Assembly (NCBI GenBank): GCA_964610205.1
Contig: CAZSVI010000051.1
Span: 1 to 24,582 of the forward strand
DNA length: 24,582 nt
Source: CAZSVI01 sp964610205
Lineage (GTDB): Bacteria > Bacillota > Clostridia > DSM-8532
Direction: 5' to 3'
Of this stretch, positions 7,860 through 15,452 are shown in pieces. Numbering within the stretch: the first letter of the stretch is position 1; the number at the start of each line of letters is the position of its first letter. The notes beneath the pieces were generated by a model. The model saw only the letters and a program-made list of their open reading frames with translations, was not told the DNA's origin and searched no databases. Made by a program: the position numbers and the translations under genes.

Positions 7860-7985
7860 TAACTATTGAATTTACTCAGTATATTACTCCAAAATCGGTG
7901 TTATGGAATAATCGGTATATAGGGATTTTTCACATAAAAATCAGTATCTTCAGGGTAATATTCAGCAAAAATAACGATAATACCG
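7839..7985. promoter_or_regulatory. Cluster of CGGTATTAT-like half-sites, candidate AraC operator
   Basis: The 388-bp divergent gap between the regulator and the binding-protein gene holds four related boxes. ATAATACCG occurs identically at 7839-7847 and 7977-7985. In the other orientation CGGTGTTAT lies at 7896-7904 and CGGTATAT at 7913-7920. The outer copies lie within or just upstream of the two predicted promoters. Activation by the adjacent AraC protein is the likely use (inference). Confidence 0.4.
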
Positions 7986-8001
7986 CTTGTTTTATTTAAT
8001 A

Positions 8002-8031
8002 TTGTTTTTAGGTACTGCTTCGATTTATAAT
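8002..8031 (+). promoter_or_regulatory. Probable promoter of the ABC transporter operon
   Basis: TTGTTT (8002-8007) and TATAAT (8026-8031) are separated by 18 bp and lie about 110 bp before the binding-protein ATG. The perfect -10 and modest -35 fit a promoter that needs activation. The 7977-7985 box lies just upstream. Confidence 0.55.
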
Positions 8032-8081
8032 TGGATTATAAAAGTAAGGTGTGCGCGCATCTGAATATGAATTACCAATGG

Positions 8082-8096
8082 ATGAAAGCGTTAATA
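8082..8096 (+). promoter_or_regulatory. cre-like site (catabolite repression)
   Basis: ATGAAAGCGTTAATA matches the CcpA consensus WTGNAANCGNWNNCW at all but one position. It lies about 50 bp downstream of the predicted -10, where cre sites commonly act as roadblocks. A single near-match could be chance. Confidence 0.4.
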
Positions 8097-8139
8097 GTTT
8101 TCAAGAGTATTTATTTAAAATTTAAGGAGGGTTTTATTC

Positions 8140-9759
8140 ATGATGAAAAGAAAAGTATTGGCATCCATAGCATTAATACTATTATTCCTTATGTTTATTT
8201 CAGCCTGCTCTGTAAAGGACACCTCTTCCGTTACGGAAACTTCAAAAGAAGCCGGCAAAGGCACAACTGCTGAAACTTCCGCGGCGCCAAAAGAACCTGA
8301 TAAAATCAGATTCTTTTATGTTACCTCAGGAGCAACAATTCCTGAGGATTTTGATTTAACCAAAAACCCTTATCTGACAAAAATAGCTGAAGCCGCGAAT
8401 GTCATAATTACCGAAACAATTGTTCCTCCCTGGTCGGACGTCGATACAAAATACAACTTAATGATGTCCTCGGGTAATATTTGTGATGTTGTCAATTACA
8501 CCAAGCCGAATTTTGTCTATAATGACGGAATGAACGGAGCATATATCGATTTGACGGACTTTATCAAAACCTCACCGGTTCTTTCAAAGCTTTATGCGCC
8601 ATATATGGAACAGTTGATAGCAGCTGACGGGAAGATATACTGTACTCGCTCGCTTCCGGTTGACGGCGATGTCAACAACACCTTTTTCACCAGATGGGAT
8701 GTACTCCAGGATTTAGGTTATACGAAGATTCCTAACACTATGGATGATTGGATTGAAGCCATGAGAAAGCTCAAAGAAAAATATCCCGACTCCGTACCTT
8801 ATACCTCCATGGATAATCTGCATTGGTGTGAATTTGTTTTTAACAGTTATGGAGTTAGTAATTACGGTTATAATTGGCAGATATATTTCGGAAAAATTAT
8901 ACACAATTTTGAAAACCCTTTATATAAAGAGGCAATTAAAACATATCAGCTTATGCTTAAAGAAGGGTTGATGGATCCGGAATTTGTTACAAATAAGAGG
9001 ACCGACTTTGATGACAAGCGGTATAACAGAAAGGTATTGGTAAATCAACAAAATCTGGCTGTTTGCATGACATTTGCGGCCCGTTTTGTTAATAACGGAA
9101 TACTTGAGGCAAGGCCCGTTCCCAGTCAATGGCCTAAAATTGACGATCCAAGGATAGATCCGCAGGCACTTTACGGCGGACCGTCTCCTGTGGGGAATCC
9201 CTGCCTGTCGATAGCATCAACCAGCAAAGTAAAAGATGCCGGGTTAAGACTTATTGAATCTTTTGCGTCTCCGGAAACGAAAGAGCTGGCCGGCTGGGGT
9301 ATTGAAGGTATCGATCATAATGTTGTAAACGGTCAGAAAGTCAGCATTATCGATTCCACCTCCCCCAAACTCATGTACAACATGATACATGGTTACAACT
9401 CAAAAGCAGTTATTGAAAATATGTTCGCAACAGGCATAGAAAGACTAAAAGCTGCAGGCGCGGACGAGCAGGAACTGAATAATTACAAAGAACTGTGCTG
9501 GAGCCAGTTTGATAAAATATATGCCGACAATGTTTCAGTTTCTATAGACGTAATGAGATTGATTACGCTTGAACCGGATACTGCTTCCAGAAGAACCGAG
9601 GCTGAAAGTGAAGCTCTGACAATTGCGGTAAAAGCTATGAGAGGAGATATATCGCTTGAAGAATTTGATGCTCAGGCTGCGGCATTTTTGAAGAAATATC
9701 AGTTTATAACCGACGAATACAATCAGAAATTGCCGGAGGCCAAGAGGAAAGCAGGATAG
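8140..9759 (+). CDS. Sugar ABC transporter binding lipoprotein (LplA/YtcQ type)
   Basis: Extracellular solute-binding lipoprotein (539 aa) of the large LplA/YtcQ group that captures oligosaccharides or uronate-containing sugars for an LplB/YtcP permease pair. A positively charged N terminus and hydrophobic stretch lead to the lipobox ISAC with the lipidated Cys at 23. A Ser/Thr/Glu/Ala/Lys-rich linker (about 24-55) precedes the mature domain, which begins near DKIRFFYVT. The length exceeds ordinary MalE-type proteins and matches the LplA group. AAGGAGGG precedes tandem ATGs at 8140 and 8143. It is first in an operon with two permeases, and a stable hairpin separates it from them. Ligand unknown. 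Confidence 0.9.
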   Translation: MMKRKVLASIALILLFLMFISACSVKDTSSVTETSKEAGKGTTAETSAAPKEPDKIRFFYVTSGATIPEDFDLTKNPYLTKIAEAANVIITETIVPPWSDVDTKYNLMMSSGNICDVVNYTKPNFVYNDGMNGAYIDLTDFIKTSPVLSKLYAPYMEQLIAADGKIYCTRSLPVDGDVNNTFFTRWDVLQDLGYTKIPNTMDDWIEAMRKLKEKYPDSVPYTSMDNLHWCEFVFNSYGVSNYGYNWQIYFGKIIHNFENPLYKEAIKTYQLMLKEGLMDPEFVTNKRTDFDDKRYNRKVLVNQQNLAVCMTFAARFVNNGILEARPVPSQWPKIDDPRIDPQALYGGPSPVGNPCLSIASTSKVKDAGLRLIESFASPETKELAGWGIEGIDHNVVNGQKVSIIDSTSPKLMYNMIHGYNSKAVIENMFATGIERLKAAGADEQELNNYKELCWSQFDKIYADNVSVSIDVMRLITLEPDTASRRTEAESEALTIAVKAMRGDISLEEFDAQAAAFLKKYQFITDEYNQKLPEAKRKAG

Positions 9760-9863
9760 AGTAATTAAACAGCGGTTGCTTTCATATTGAAAGCCGGGTT
9801 ACCTGAGTCTGTTTAAATGAATCAAATACGATTCGCTGATAATAGTCTTTACTGTCATAAACG

Positions 9864-9895
9864 CTTGGGAACCGCAATATAGTGCGGTTCCCAGG
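9864..9895 (+). terminator. Intergenic stem-loop between binding protein and permease
   Basis: TGGGAACCGCA (9866-9876) and TGCGGTTCCCA (9883-9893) form a perfect 11-bp stem around an ATATAG loop, extendable by about two pairs. There is no T-run after it. Such hairpins usually give partial termination or protect the upstream mRNA, so that binding protein is made in excess over permeases. The second transporter (18530-18575) has the same arrangement. Confidence 0.65.
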
Positions 9896-10009
9896 TGTTA
9901 AGACCCGAATTCCCGGCTGCTTAACAGAACTGCTGACTTTATTTACGCTCAGGTATGCGGGCCTATTAAAGTATAACTGCTATTTTGAGGTTAACGATAA
10001 GGAGGAAAC

Positions 10010-10957
10010 ATGTTGGCAAAAAAAGCAAGCATACCGATGTATGATATCGGTAAAAGCCGGGGTTTTAAAAGAAGCAGGGATTTACCTATTTATCAGCTTC
10101 TGCTTCCGGGAATTGTTGCACTTTTTATATTTCATTATATACCTCTTTTTGGTGTTGTAATAGCATTCAAAAATTTTATACCTTTTAAAGGCATATTAGG
10201 CAGCGATTGGGTTGGTCTAAGGAATTTCAGATATTTTCTGCTGGATGAAAATTTCTGGCAGGTTTTAAAAAATACTCTGGAAATTAATATTATGCAAATT
10301 ATATTCGGTTTCCCTATACCTATATTATTTGCTTTATTCCTGAATGAGATATGGTCCGTCAGATTTAAAAAAATGGTTCAGACAGTCAGCTATTTACCCC
10401 ACTTTATTTCCTGGGTTGTAGCGGCGGGTATTTTTACATCCATATTATCGCCAAGTACTGGTATTGTTAATTTGTTTCTGAAAAATGTTTTAAATATTGA
10501 GCCAATTCACTTTCTTTCCATAAGCCGGCACTTCAGGCCTATAATTATAATATCAAGCATATGGAAAGGGTTCGGAATGAATGCGGTGTACTACTTTGCG
10601 GCGCTTTCTTCAATAGACGTGCAGTTATATGAAGCTGCCAAGATAGACGGCGCGGGGAAATTAAAGCAAACGTGGTATATTACTTTACCGGGATTAAAAA
10701 ATATTGCCATAGTACTGTTGGTGTTACAGGTAGGCTCCTTAGTAACAATAGGTTTTGAACAAATATTTTTGTTATACAATCCTCTTGTTTATGATGTGGG
10801 TGATGTAATAAGCACATATACATACCGGTTGGGTATTGAACAGACAAGGTATTCCCTTACTACAGCCATTGGTCTCGCCCAGTCTGTCGTTAACTTTATA
10901 CTCGTATATTCAACAAACCGCCTGGCTAAAGCTTTCGCCGGATGGTCATTATGGTAA
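10010..10957 (+). CDS. lplB: Sugar ABC transporter permease, LplB type
   Basis: Inner-membrane permease subunit (315 aa) of a carbohydrate ABC importer. The N-terminal LLLPGIVALFIFHYIPLFG segment and the following VVIAFKNFIPFKG are typical of LplB. About six hydrophobic segments follow. The ATPase-contact EAA loop is YEAAKIDGAGKLKQTWYIT (about residues 204-222), and the C terminus NRLAKAFAGWSLW is characteristic. GGAGG precedes ATG 10010. It pairs with the YtcP-type permease that begins 15 bp downstream and with the lipoprotein upstream. No ATPase gene is nearby. Confidence 0.92.
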   Translation: MLAKKASIPMYDIGKSRGFKRSRDLPIYQLLLPGIVALFIFHYIPLFGVVIAFKNFIPFKGILGSDWVGLRNFRYFLLDENFWQVLKNTLEINIMQIIFGFPIPILFALFLNEIWSVRFKKMVQTVSYLPHFISWVVAAGIFTSILSPSTGIVNLFLKNVLNIEPIHFLSISRHFRPIIIISSIWKGFGMNAVYYFAALSSIDVQLYEAAKIDGAGKLKQTWYITLPGLKNIAIVLLVLQVGSLVTIGFEQIFLLYNPLVYDVGDVISTYTYRLGIEQTRYSLTTAIGLAQSVVNFILVYSTNRLAKAFAGWSLW

Positions 10958-10972
10958 AAAGGGGAAAGAAAA

Positions 10973-11845
10973 ATGGTAAAGAAAAGTTTAAGTGAAAAGA
11001 TATTTCAAACACTAGATATATTAGCAATGATTATAGTAGTATTAATAATCATTTTACCATTATTGCATATATTCAGTATTTCTGTAAGCGACAGAGTCGC
11101 AGTCAGCACTCTGCAGGTTGGACTTTGGCCAAAGGGTTTTAATTTTGCCGCTTATCAAAAAATATTGGTGAACAGCATTTTTCAACGTTCTTTAATTAAT
11201 ACCGTAGGTATAACTGTCGTTGGAACCGCTTTATCAATTATAGTTATAACAATGGTAGCGTATGCTATGTCAAAGCCATATTTTTACGGTAAAAAATTTA
11301 TAACTTATTATCTGGTTGTTACAATGTATTTTTCGGGCGGATTGATACCGACATATTTATGGATTTCCAGCTATTTGAAACTTGGTAATACATATTCAGC
11401 TTACATACTGCCGTTACTTGTAAATGTATTTTATGTTATTGTAATAAGGAGCCAGCTGGAGGCAATACCTCAGGATATCCTTGATTCGGGATATATTGAC
11501 GGAGCCAGTGAAATTAGAATATTGTTTAAAATAATATTTCCGTTAATAATGCCGACCATTGCCGCAGTAAGCATGTTTCTTGCTCTTGCGCGGTGGAATA
11601 TGTGGTATCCCGTTCTCCTGTATGCCACCAGGGATAAAATGTGGACACTGCAATATTATCTCAGAAATGTTGTTTTCGAATCAATGCTTGAGCATACGAC
11701 GCAGAAATTGATAGATGATATTATTCCCGCGAAGAACTATCAGATGGCATCAATTATACTGGTTGCTTTGCCTATAGTTACAATATACCCGTTTATTCAG
11801 AAATATTTTGTAAAGGGCATATTAGCGGGCAGTGTAAAAGGATAA
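10973..11845 (+). CDS. Sugar ABC transporter permease, YtcP/LplC type
   Basis: Second membrane subunit (290 aa) of the same importer. The N-terminal SEKIFQTLDILAMIIVVLII segment and the RVAVSTLQVGLWPKGFNFAAY segment after TM1 are typical of YtcP. The EAA loop reads LDSGYIDGASEIRILFKI (about 171-188), with S/G replacing the usual AA, which is common in this group. It ends KYFVKGILAGSVKG, the standard YtcP terminus. GGGGAAAG precedes ATG 10973. Translation is probably coupled to the upstream permease. Function is secure; substrate is unknown. Confidence 0.92.
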   Translation: MVKKSLSEKIFQTLDILAMIIVVLIIILPLLHIFSISVSDRVAVSTLQVGLWPKGFNFAAYQKILVNSIFQRSLINTVGITVVGTALSIIVITMVAYAMSKPYFYGKKFITYYLVVTMYFSGGLIPTYLWISSYLKLGNTYSAYILPLLVNVFYVIVIRSQLEAIPQDILDSGYIDGASEIRILFKIIFPLIMPTIAAVSMFLALARWNMWYPVLLYATRDKMWTLQYYLRNVVFESMLEHTTQKLIDDIIPAKNYQMASIILVALPIVTIYPFIQKYFVKGILAGSVKG

Positions 11846-11905
11846 CAGGCTTTTGAGATGTCGTACCGGCAATCTATAAATCCTCGCATGAGGGAAAGAA
11901 AGTTA

Positions 11906-11914
11906 TGCTATAAT
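11906..11914 (+). promoter_or_regulatory. Possible extended -10 promoter for the TIM-barrel gene
   Basis: TGCTATAAT is a perfect extended -10 (TGnTATAAT) in the 123-bp gap after the permease gene, about 55 bp before ATG 11969. No good -35 is visible, as is normal for extended -10 promoters. The gene could thus be expressed apart from the transporter. Confidence 0.4.
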
Positions 11915-11968
11915 GATTATGGAACAGCATGTAATTTAACCGAGATATGACGGGGAGGTTATCGAATT

Positions 11969-12781
11969 ATGAAAATCTCATTTAGCACACTGGCATGTCC
12001 CGACTGGAAGTGGGAAAAAATTGTTGATGAGGCCGAAAGGCTTGGATACGATGGTATAGAACTCCGCTGCCTGGAAAGGGAACTGGATTTAAACCGTATG
12101 AAGCCTTTCCTGGATGAGAATATTGAAAACACTATAAAACATCTTCGGGAAAGAAATCTTGAGATTTGCTGTCTTGACACCTCATGCAAGTTTCATAACA
12201 AAACGCTTTTTAAAAAATACCTGAATGAAGGCACAACGGCAATCGATCTGGCACAGAAGCTTCACTGCGGATATATCAGGATATTCGGAGACGACATACC
12301 CGATATGAATAAAGAAGATGAGATTATCAGGGGAATTGCCTCCGGAATAAATGAATTGGGCGAATATGCAAAAGATAAAGGTGTTATGGTTCTTATTGAA
12401 ACTCATGGGAAATTTTCATGCGGAGATAAAATGCTAAAATTAATGCGTCATATAAGATGTAAAGATGTAAATGTCCTGTGGGATGTCACCAATGCATTTG
12501 TGGGTTATGGAGAACAGACAGAAGAAACATTTGAAAAATTGCAGAAATATATTAAGCATGTTCACATGAAAGACGCAAAAGGAAGATATCCAAATGCGGA
12601 GCTTTGTATGGTGGGCAAGGGAGACTTGTCTTTAAAACAGATGATTAAGCTTTTAAGGTCTGTCGGTTATGACGGCTGGCTTTCTCTGGAGTGGGAAAAA
12701 ATGTGGCTTCCGGATCTGGAAGAGCCGGAAGTGGCACTGGATGTATATATCAATCACATCAGGGCACTTTTAAGCAATTAA
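11969..12781 (+). CDS. Sugar phosphate isomerase/epimerase (AP-endonuclease-2-like TIM barrel)
   Basis: Single-domain TIM barrel (270 aa) of the xylose-isomerase-like superfamily, which includes IolE, IolI and D-tagatose/D-psicose epimerases. Predicted divalent-metal ligands are visible: Glu144 in VLIETHG, Asp172 in LWDVTN, His197/His199 in KHVHMKD and Glu241 in LSLEWE. The YDGIELR motif near the N terminus (27-33) is standard. It is cytosolic and lies downstream of the LplB/YtcP transporter, so it probably isomerises or epimerises the imported sugar or a product of it. The sequence does not fix the substrate. GGGGAGG precedes the start by 10 bases. It is the last gene before a gene-poor region. 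Confidence 0.85.
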   Translation: MKISFSTLACPDWKWEKIVDEAERLGYDGIELRCLERELDLNRMKPFLDENIENTIKHLRERNLEICCLDTSCKFHNKTLFKKYLNEGTTAIDLAQKLHCGYIRIFGDDIPDMNKEDEIIRGIASGINELGEYAKDKGVMVLIETHGKFSCGDKMLKLMRHIRCKDVNVLWDVTNAFVGYGEQTEETFEKLQKYIKHVHMKDAKGRYPNAELCMVGKGDLSLKQMIKLLRSVGYDGWLSLEWEKMWLPDLEEPEVALDVYINHIRALLSN

Positions 12782-12924
12782 TGCGCGGTGTGTGCAGAAC
12801 TTCTTTGTCCATTTCATGGGCTTTGTATTTACGTATACTCTTCCCGAATTAATAACACAATTTACCGTAATGCCAAAACAGGAGGGGGATGCAACTTTTA
12901 TAAGATTTTGTTGTCGGGAGATCC

Positions 12925-13070
12925 CTAGGAGTGCACTCGAAAAGTCACGCACGCTTCCCGCGTATTCTCCTGCAAAAAAGCGCTATATATCCATATATTT
13001 GCCTTTTTTCTGAATTTATGCAATAAATTGAATCGAAAATTTTCATACCCGACTTCGAGCGCACTCCTAG
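12925..13070. repeat. 146-bp element with 17-bp terminal inverted repeats (MITE-like)
   Basis: CTAGGAGTGCACTCGAA (12925-12941) and TTCGAGCGCACTCCTAG (13054-13070) are inverted repeats with one mismatch, and similarity continues inward (AAGTCAC versus GTCGGG on the other strand). Both ends carry CTAG, which could be part of the repeat or a palindromic 4-bp target duplication. The 112-bp interior has no coding potential. It resembles a non-autonomous element or the collapsed ends of an insertion sequence. The family is not identified. Confidence 0.55.
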
Positions 13071-13149
13071 AAAAAATTCTTCGCCGGCTCTTCATTTTTT
13101 TATATTAGATTATGCTATACACGAACTAAAGTCCTAAATTCTATCACCT

Positions 13150-13203
13150 TTATTGCTTTTTATTCTCTTTTGGCTTGGCCGGCATAATCCTGACATTTTT
13201 CAT
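13150..13203 (-). pseudogene. Possible remnant: start of a large serine recombinase
   Basis: On the minus strand AAGGA is followed six bases later by an ATG (13203-13201) opening a 17-residue frame, MKNVRIMPAKPKENKKQ, then stop. The MKNVRxxPAKP opening is typical of clostridial large serine recombinases, whose next residues would be a xRVAAYxRVS block. That block is not found in any frame; a shifted frame gives only KVIEFRTLVRV and a stop. If real, this is only the first few codons of a destroyed gene. The match is short and the call is tentative. Confidence 0.3.
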
Positions 13204-13431
13204 TTACATTCCTTCATCATCTATTCAAAATGTGCAAGCCCATTTATATTTTTAACAAAAAGAAAAAACACGAAAGCATCCTCTCACGTCAAAGCATATT
13301 TTCACTCATAATCTCGCAATCCCTTTATTTATCAAGATTTTTGACGCTGCAACCAGATTACGTCCTTTACGTGTGTAGTCTGTACCTGTGCAATAGCAAT
13401 ACGATCTACAAATTAAGCTCTTTCTAACCTA

Positions 13432-14514
13432 TTATATTTCAATAAAATAACTGTTTAGAAATATCCCCTCCGGGATAATTTTTCTGTCAAAAATCATAAT
13501 TTGATTATGGCAATCTTCATATTTTGTTGTTTCGTGTCTAATACTGAAGAGGGTTGCGTTTCTGATATTTGATAAATCACACCAATCCTGCATCCCAAGA
13601 ATTTCAGCTGGTAACCTGGTTATGCCGTAAATAATATCTTCAAGTGTCATAGACAATCCAAGCATTTTAGTAATAGTTGTTGCCATATTGAAAACATATT
13701 TATTGCGGGAATAGGAATGGAGATCAGTACCGATACAAATCCTAGGTAACCCGTGTTTAATAGCTTTCCTACATACATCAAAAGAAAAACTCCCGCCTCC
13801 ATGACCAACATCAAGGATTATACCCCGAGCCAGTATTTTTTCCATTGATGCCGAAGGCGTTCCGTCCTTATTCCACACGTCTCCACCCCGGCCGTTAAAG
13901 CAATGAGTCAGAATATCTCCTTTTTTCAGAAAAGGTTCGATCTCACTAATATAAGGGGGGTTCCCCCCAATATGCACCATAAGTGGCAAATTAGCCATTC
14001 CTGCTGCTTTGCTTGCTATCCGTAACGGTTCAACCCCTTCATGACTAATCACTTCCCTACCGATACGTACTTTTACGCCGCTAATAATATCTCTGTTTGC
14101 TTCAATGGTTTGAACTGTATTTTTAACATTCAGGTATTCCATAACATTATATTCGTGATGAAAAATTACTCCAATAGGACTAATACAAATAAATAATCTG
14201 ATATTAGTTTTTATGGTTGGCTCTACATATTTTCTGAACCCTTTAATTGTATACTCACCTACAGTACCTGCATCCACCAGCATACATACACCAGTTCTAT
14301 ATCCGATATCATCACCGTTTGTACCAAATAAACCAAATCCATCGTTGAGATGCGTGTGAATATCAATCCAACCTGGCGAAAGATAAAATTTTGCCGTTGT
14401 ATCGGAATTGTCCGTTTGCATCAAACAATATTTTTTTCCTATCTTTTTGATCACGCCTGGTTTGAAACAATTATTCCCAGCATCATATGCTTTCACTGGC
14501 AGATCATTTAACAT
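13432..14514 (-). CDS. COG3964 amidohydrolase / deacylase, EF_0837 type (copy 2)
   Basis: Paralogue of the enzyme at 2450-3532, alignable end to end with stretches of identity such as ICISPIGVIFHHEYNVMEY. All metal-site motifs are kept: HTH in GWIDIHTHLND, GVKVRIG (carbamyl-Lys), MVHIGG, THCFNG and GTDLH. Role as for copy 1: hydrolysis of an acyl group from an R/D-configured acid, probably before the SelA-like lyase (inference). ATG 14514 has AGGTAGGTGA upstream at good spacing; the GTG 12 bases earlier (14526) is the alternative. It lies 926 bp after its partner lyase, separated by a transposase fragment, so it may now need its own promoter. It is the last gene of the minus-strand block. Confidence 0.85.
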   Translation of the reverse strand: MLNDLPVKAYDAGNNCFKPGVIKKIGKKYCLMQTDNSDTTAKFYLSPGWIDIHTHLNDGFGLFGTNGDDIGYRTGVCMLVDAGTVGEYTIKGFRKYVEPTIKTNIRLFICISPIGVIFHHEYNVMEYLNVKNTVQTIEANRDIISGVKVRIGREVISHEGVEPLRIASKAAGMANLPLMVHIGGNPPYISEIEPFLKKGDILTHCFNGRGGDVWNKDGTPSASMEKILARGIILDVGHGGGSFSFDVCRKAIKHGLPRICIGTDLHSYSRNKYVFNMATTITKMLGLSMTLEDIIYGITRLPAEILGMQDWCDLSNIRNATLFSIRHETTKYEDCHNQIMIFDRKIIPEGIFLNSYFIEI

Positions 14515-14598
14515 TTTAATATTCACCTACCTCATTACTTAATGATATTGGTGTTCAACAATTTATTTTTTTGGATTTATATTAAACACCTTCGACAT

Positions 14599-14611
14599 AA
14601 ATTTTGATATC
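14599..14611 (-). promoter_or_regulatory. Shared motif GATATCAAAATTT upstream of amidohydrolase copy 2
   Basis: Read on the minus strand, this matches GATATCAAAATCT at 421-433, upstream of the first operon, at 12 of 13 positions. It lies about 85 bp before ATG 14514. A common regulator for the two paralogous loci would explain it. The motif is AT-rich, so chance is possible. Confidence 0.3.
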
Positions 14612-14700
14612 TACGGACATTATTATACTAAGAATATCTATTTAAATATTTTTAAATTGCATTTGTTAATAAATCTATCGAATTTGCTTATAACTTCCTA

Positions 14701-14916
14701 CTAAAGATTGCTTTTGATATGTTCCATACTCACCTCTAAGATCCCATGCTTTCTTATCTCAGAAAGCAGTGTTCCGATAAGATGATCAAGCTTTGTTGAT
14801 TCTTCCAATTTAATATCCTCCTTATCATGATGTTTTACAACTACATGATAAAGAATAATGCCGATGTTTTCATTAAAACAAGTAGTAAATATGAGGTTTG
14901 TAGCAAAAATCGGCAT
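14701..14916 (-). CDS. Hypothetical 71-aa frame, doubtful
   Basis: Open frame of 71 codons with no recognised domain and no ribosome site before its ATG. The second half is charged and helical-looking (KEDIKLEESTKLDHLIGTLL). Its start abuts the transposase remnant, and its first codons lie in an ATCGGCAT repeat (14909-14917 and 14926-14933, inverted copy at 14857-14865). It may be a fragment of a gene broken by the insertion, or chance. I do not recognise it. Confidence 0.25.
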   Translation of the reverse strand: MPIFATNLIFTTCFNENIGIILYHVVVKHHDKEDIKLEESTKLDHLIGTLLSEIRKHGILEVSMEHIKSNL

Positions 14917-14919
14917 TAA

Positions 14920-15297
14920 AAAAATATCGGCATAAGGGATATAGAAGTCTTCTTTAAAATGTCAAAATCCTACCTGGCTGTGGCAAAGCAATTCCAAGGT
15001 CGCAGCTACAATATGATGGTTGCACATACAGCAATAGTTTTCATGCGCTATGCTATGCTTCCACTGGAAGCCAGAAACTTCACTGACGACAGGACATTGG
15101 GTGACTTGTTTTATTACTTCTGTGATGAGGCTGAGGATATCAAGTTTGTTGCATCGCTGTTCCTTATTCTTGATCTTCTCAGAAAAGTACTGGATGACAA
15201 TCCCGTCATTAGCGAAGAAGTTATGCATCAGATTCTTGACTCATTTATTAGTGGATTGCCACTTGTCTGGAAAGAAAAACTGCGATTAAGTGCTTAA
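14920..15297 (+). pseudogene. IS4-type transposase, C-terminal remnant
   Basis: The frame reads IRDIEVFFKMSKSYLAVAKQ, then FQGRSY, MMVAHTAIVFMRYAM, LEARNFTDDRTLGDLFY and a natural-looking stop. This is the C-terminal part of an IS4-superfamily DDE transposase: the Glu of DIEVFFK and the Lys seven residues later fit the YREK signature. Homology is already open before ATG 14959, so that ATG is not the true start. An in-frame stop at 14917 and a missing Trp in the usual RWDIE show that the upstream catalytic part is lost. It lies antisense between lyase copy 2 and amidohydrolase copy 2. The right end may reach the GTGTGGGAAAGTTGAG stretch near 15346. Confidence 0.8.
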
Positions 15298-15452
15298 TTG
15301 TATTAATTTGTCAAATAACACCCATTATTTGTGTGGGAAAGTTGAGTAAAATATTTTATAGGCAGAGATATAATATGAATAAAATAAATCCTATAGATGC
15401 CTCCGTAATAACGATAAACCTTTTAAATATTATATATATCTATTCTTCTATT

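Larger units (their letters stand above)
12782..13431. other. Gene-poor scar between convergent units
   Basis: No convincing intact gene occurs in these 650 bp. The small open frames (for example 12792-13013 and 13230-13427, both +) have no ribosome site or recognisable domain. The region holds a terminal-inverted-repeat element (12925-13070) and a short peptide start resembling a serine recombinase (13150-13203, minus). No clear terminator with a T-tract was found for either flanking gene. It looks like the remains of one or more mobile elements. Confidence 0.55.

Noticed and set aside
12792..13013. 73-codon open frame (+) after the TIM-barrel gene
   Set aside because: No ribosome site, and it runs into the inverted-repeat element; composition does not look coding.
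13230..13427. 65-codon open frame (+) in the gene-poor region
   Set aside because: No ribosome site, biased low-complexity composition and no recognisable domain; probably chance.
14550..14590. Inverted hexamers GGTGTT / AACACC upstream of amidohydrolase copy 2
   Set aside because: Six-bp arms 29 bp apart in AT-rich DNA are expected by chance; not listed as an operator.
14962..15228. 88-codon open frame (-) opposite the transposase fragment
   Set aside because: It is the antisense shadow of the transposase remnant, whose protein motifs are clear on the plus strand.
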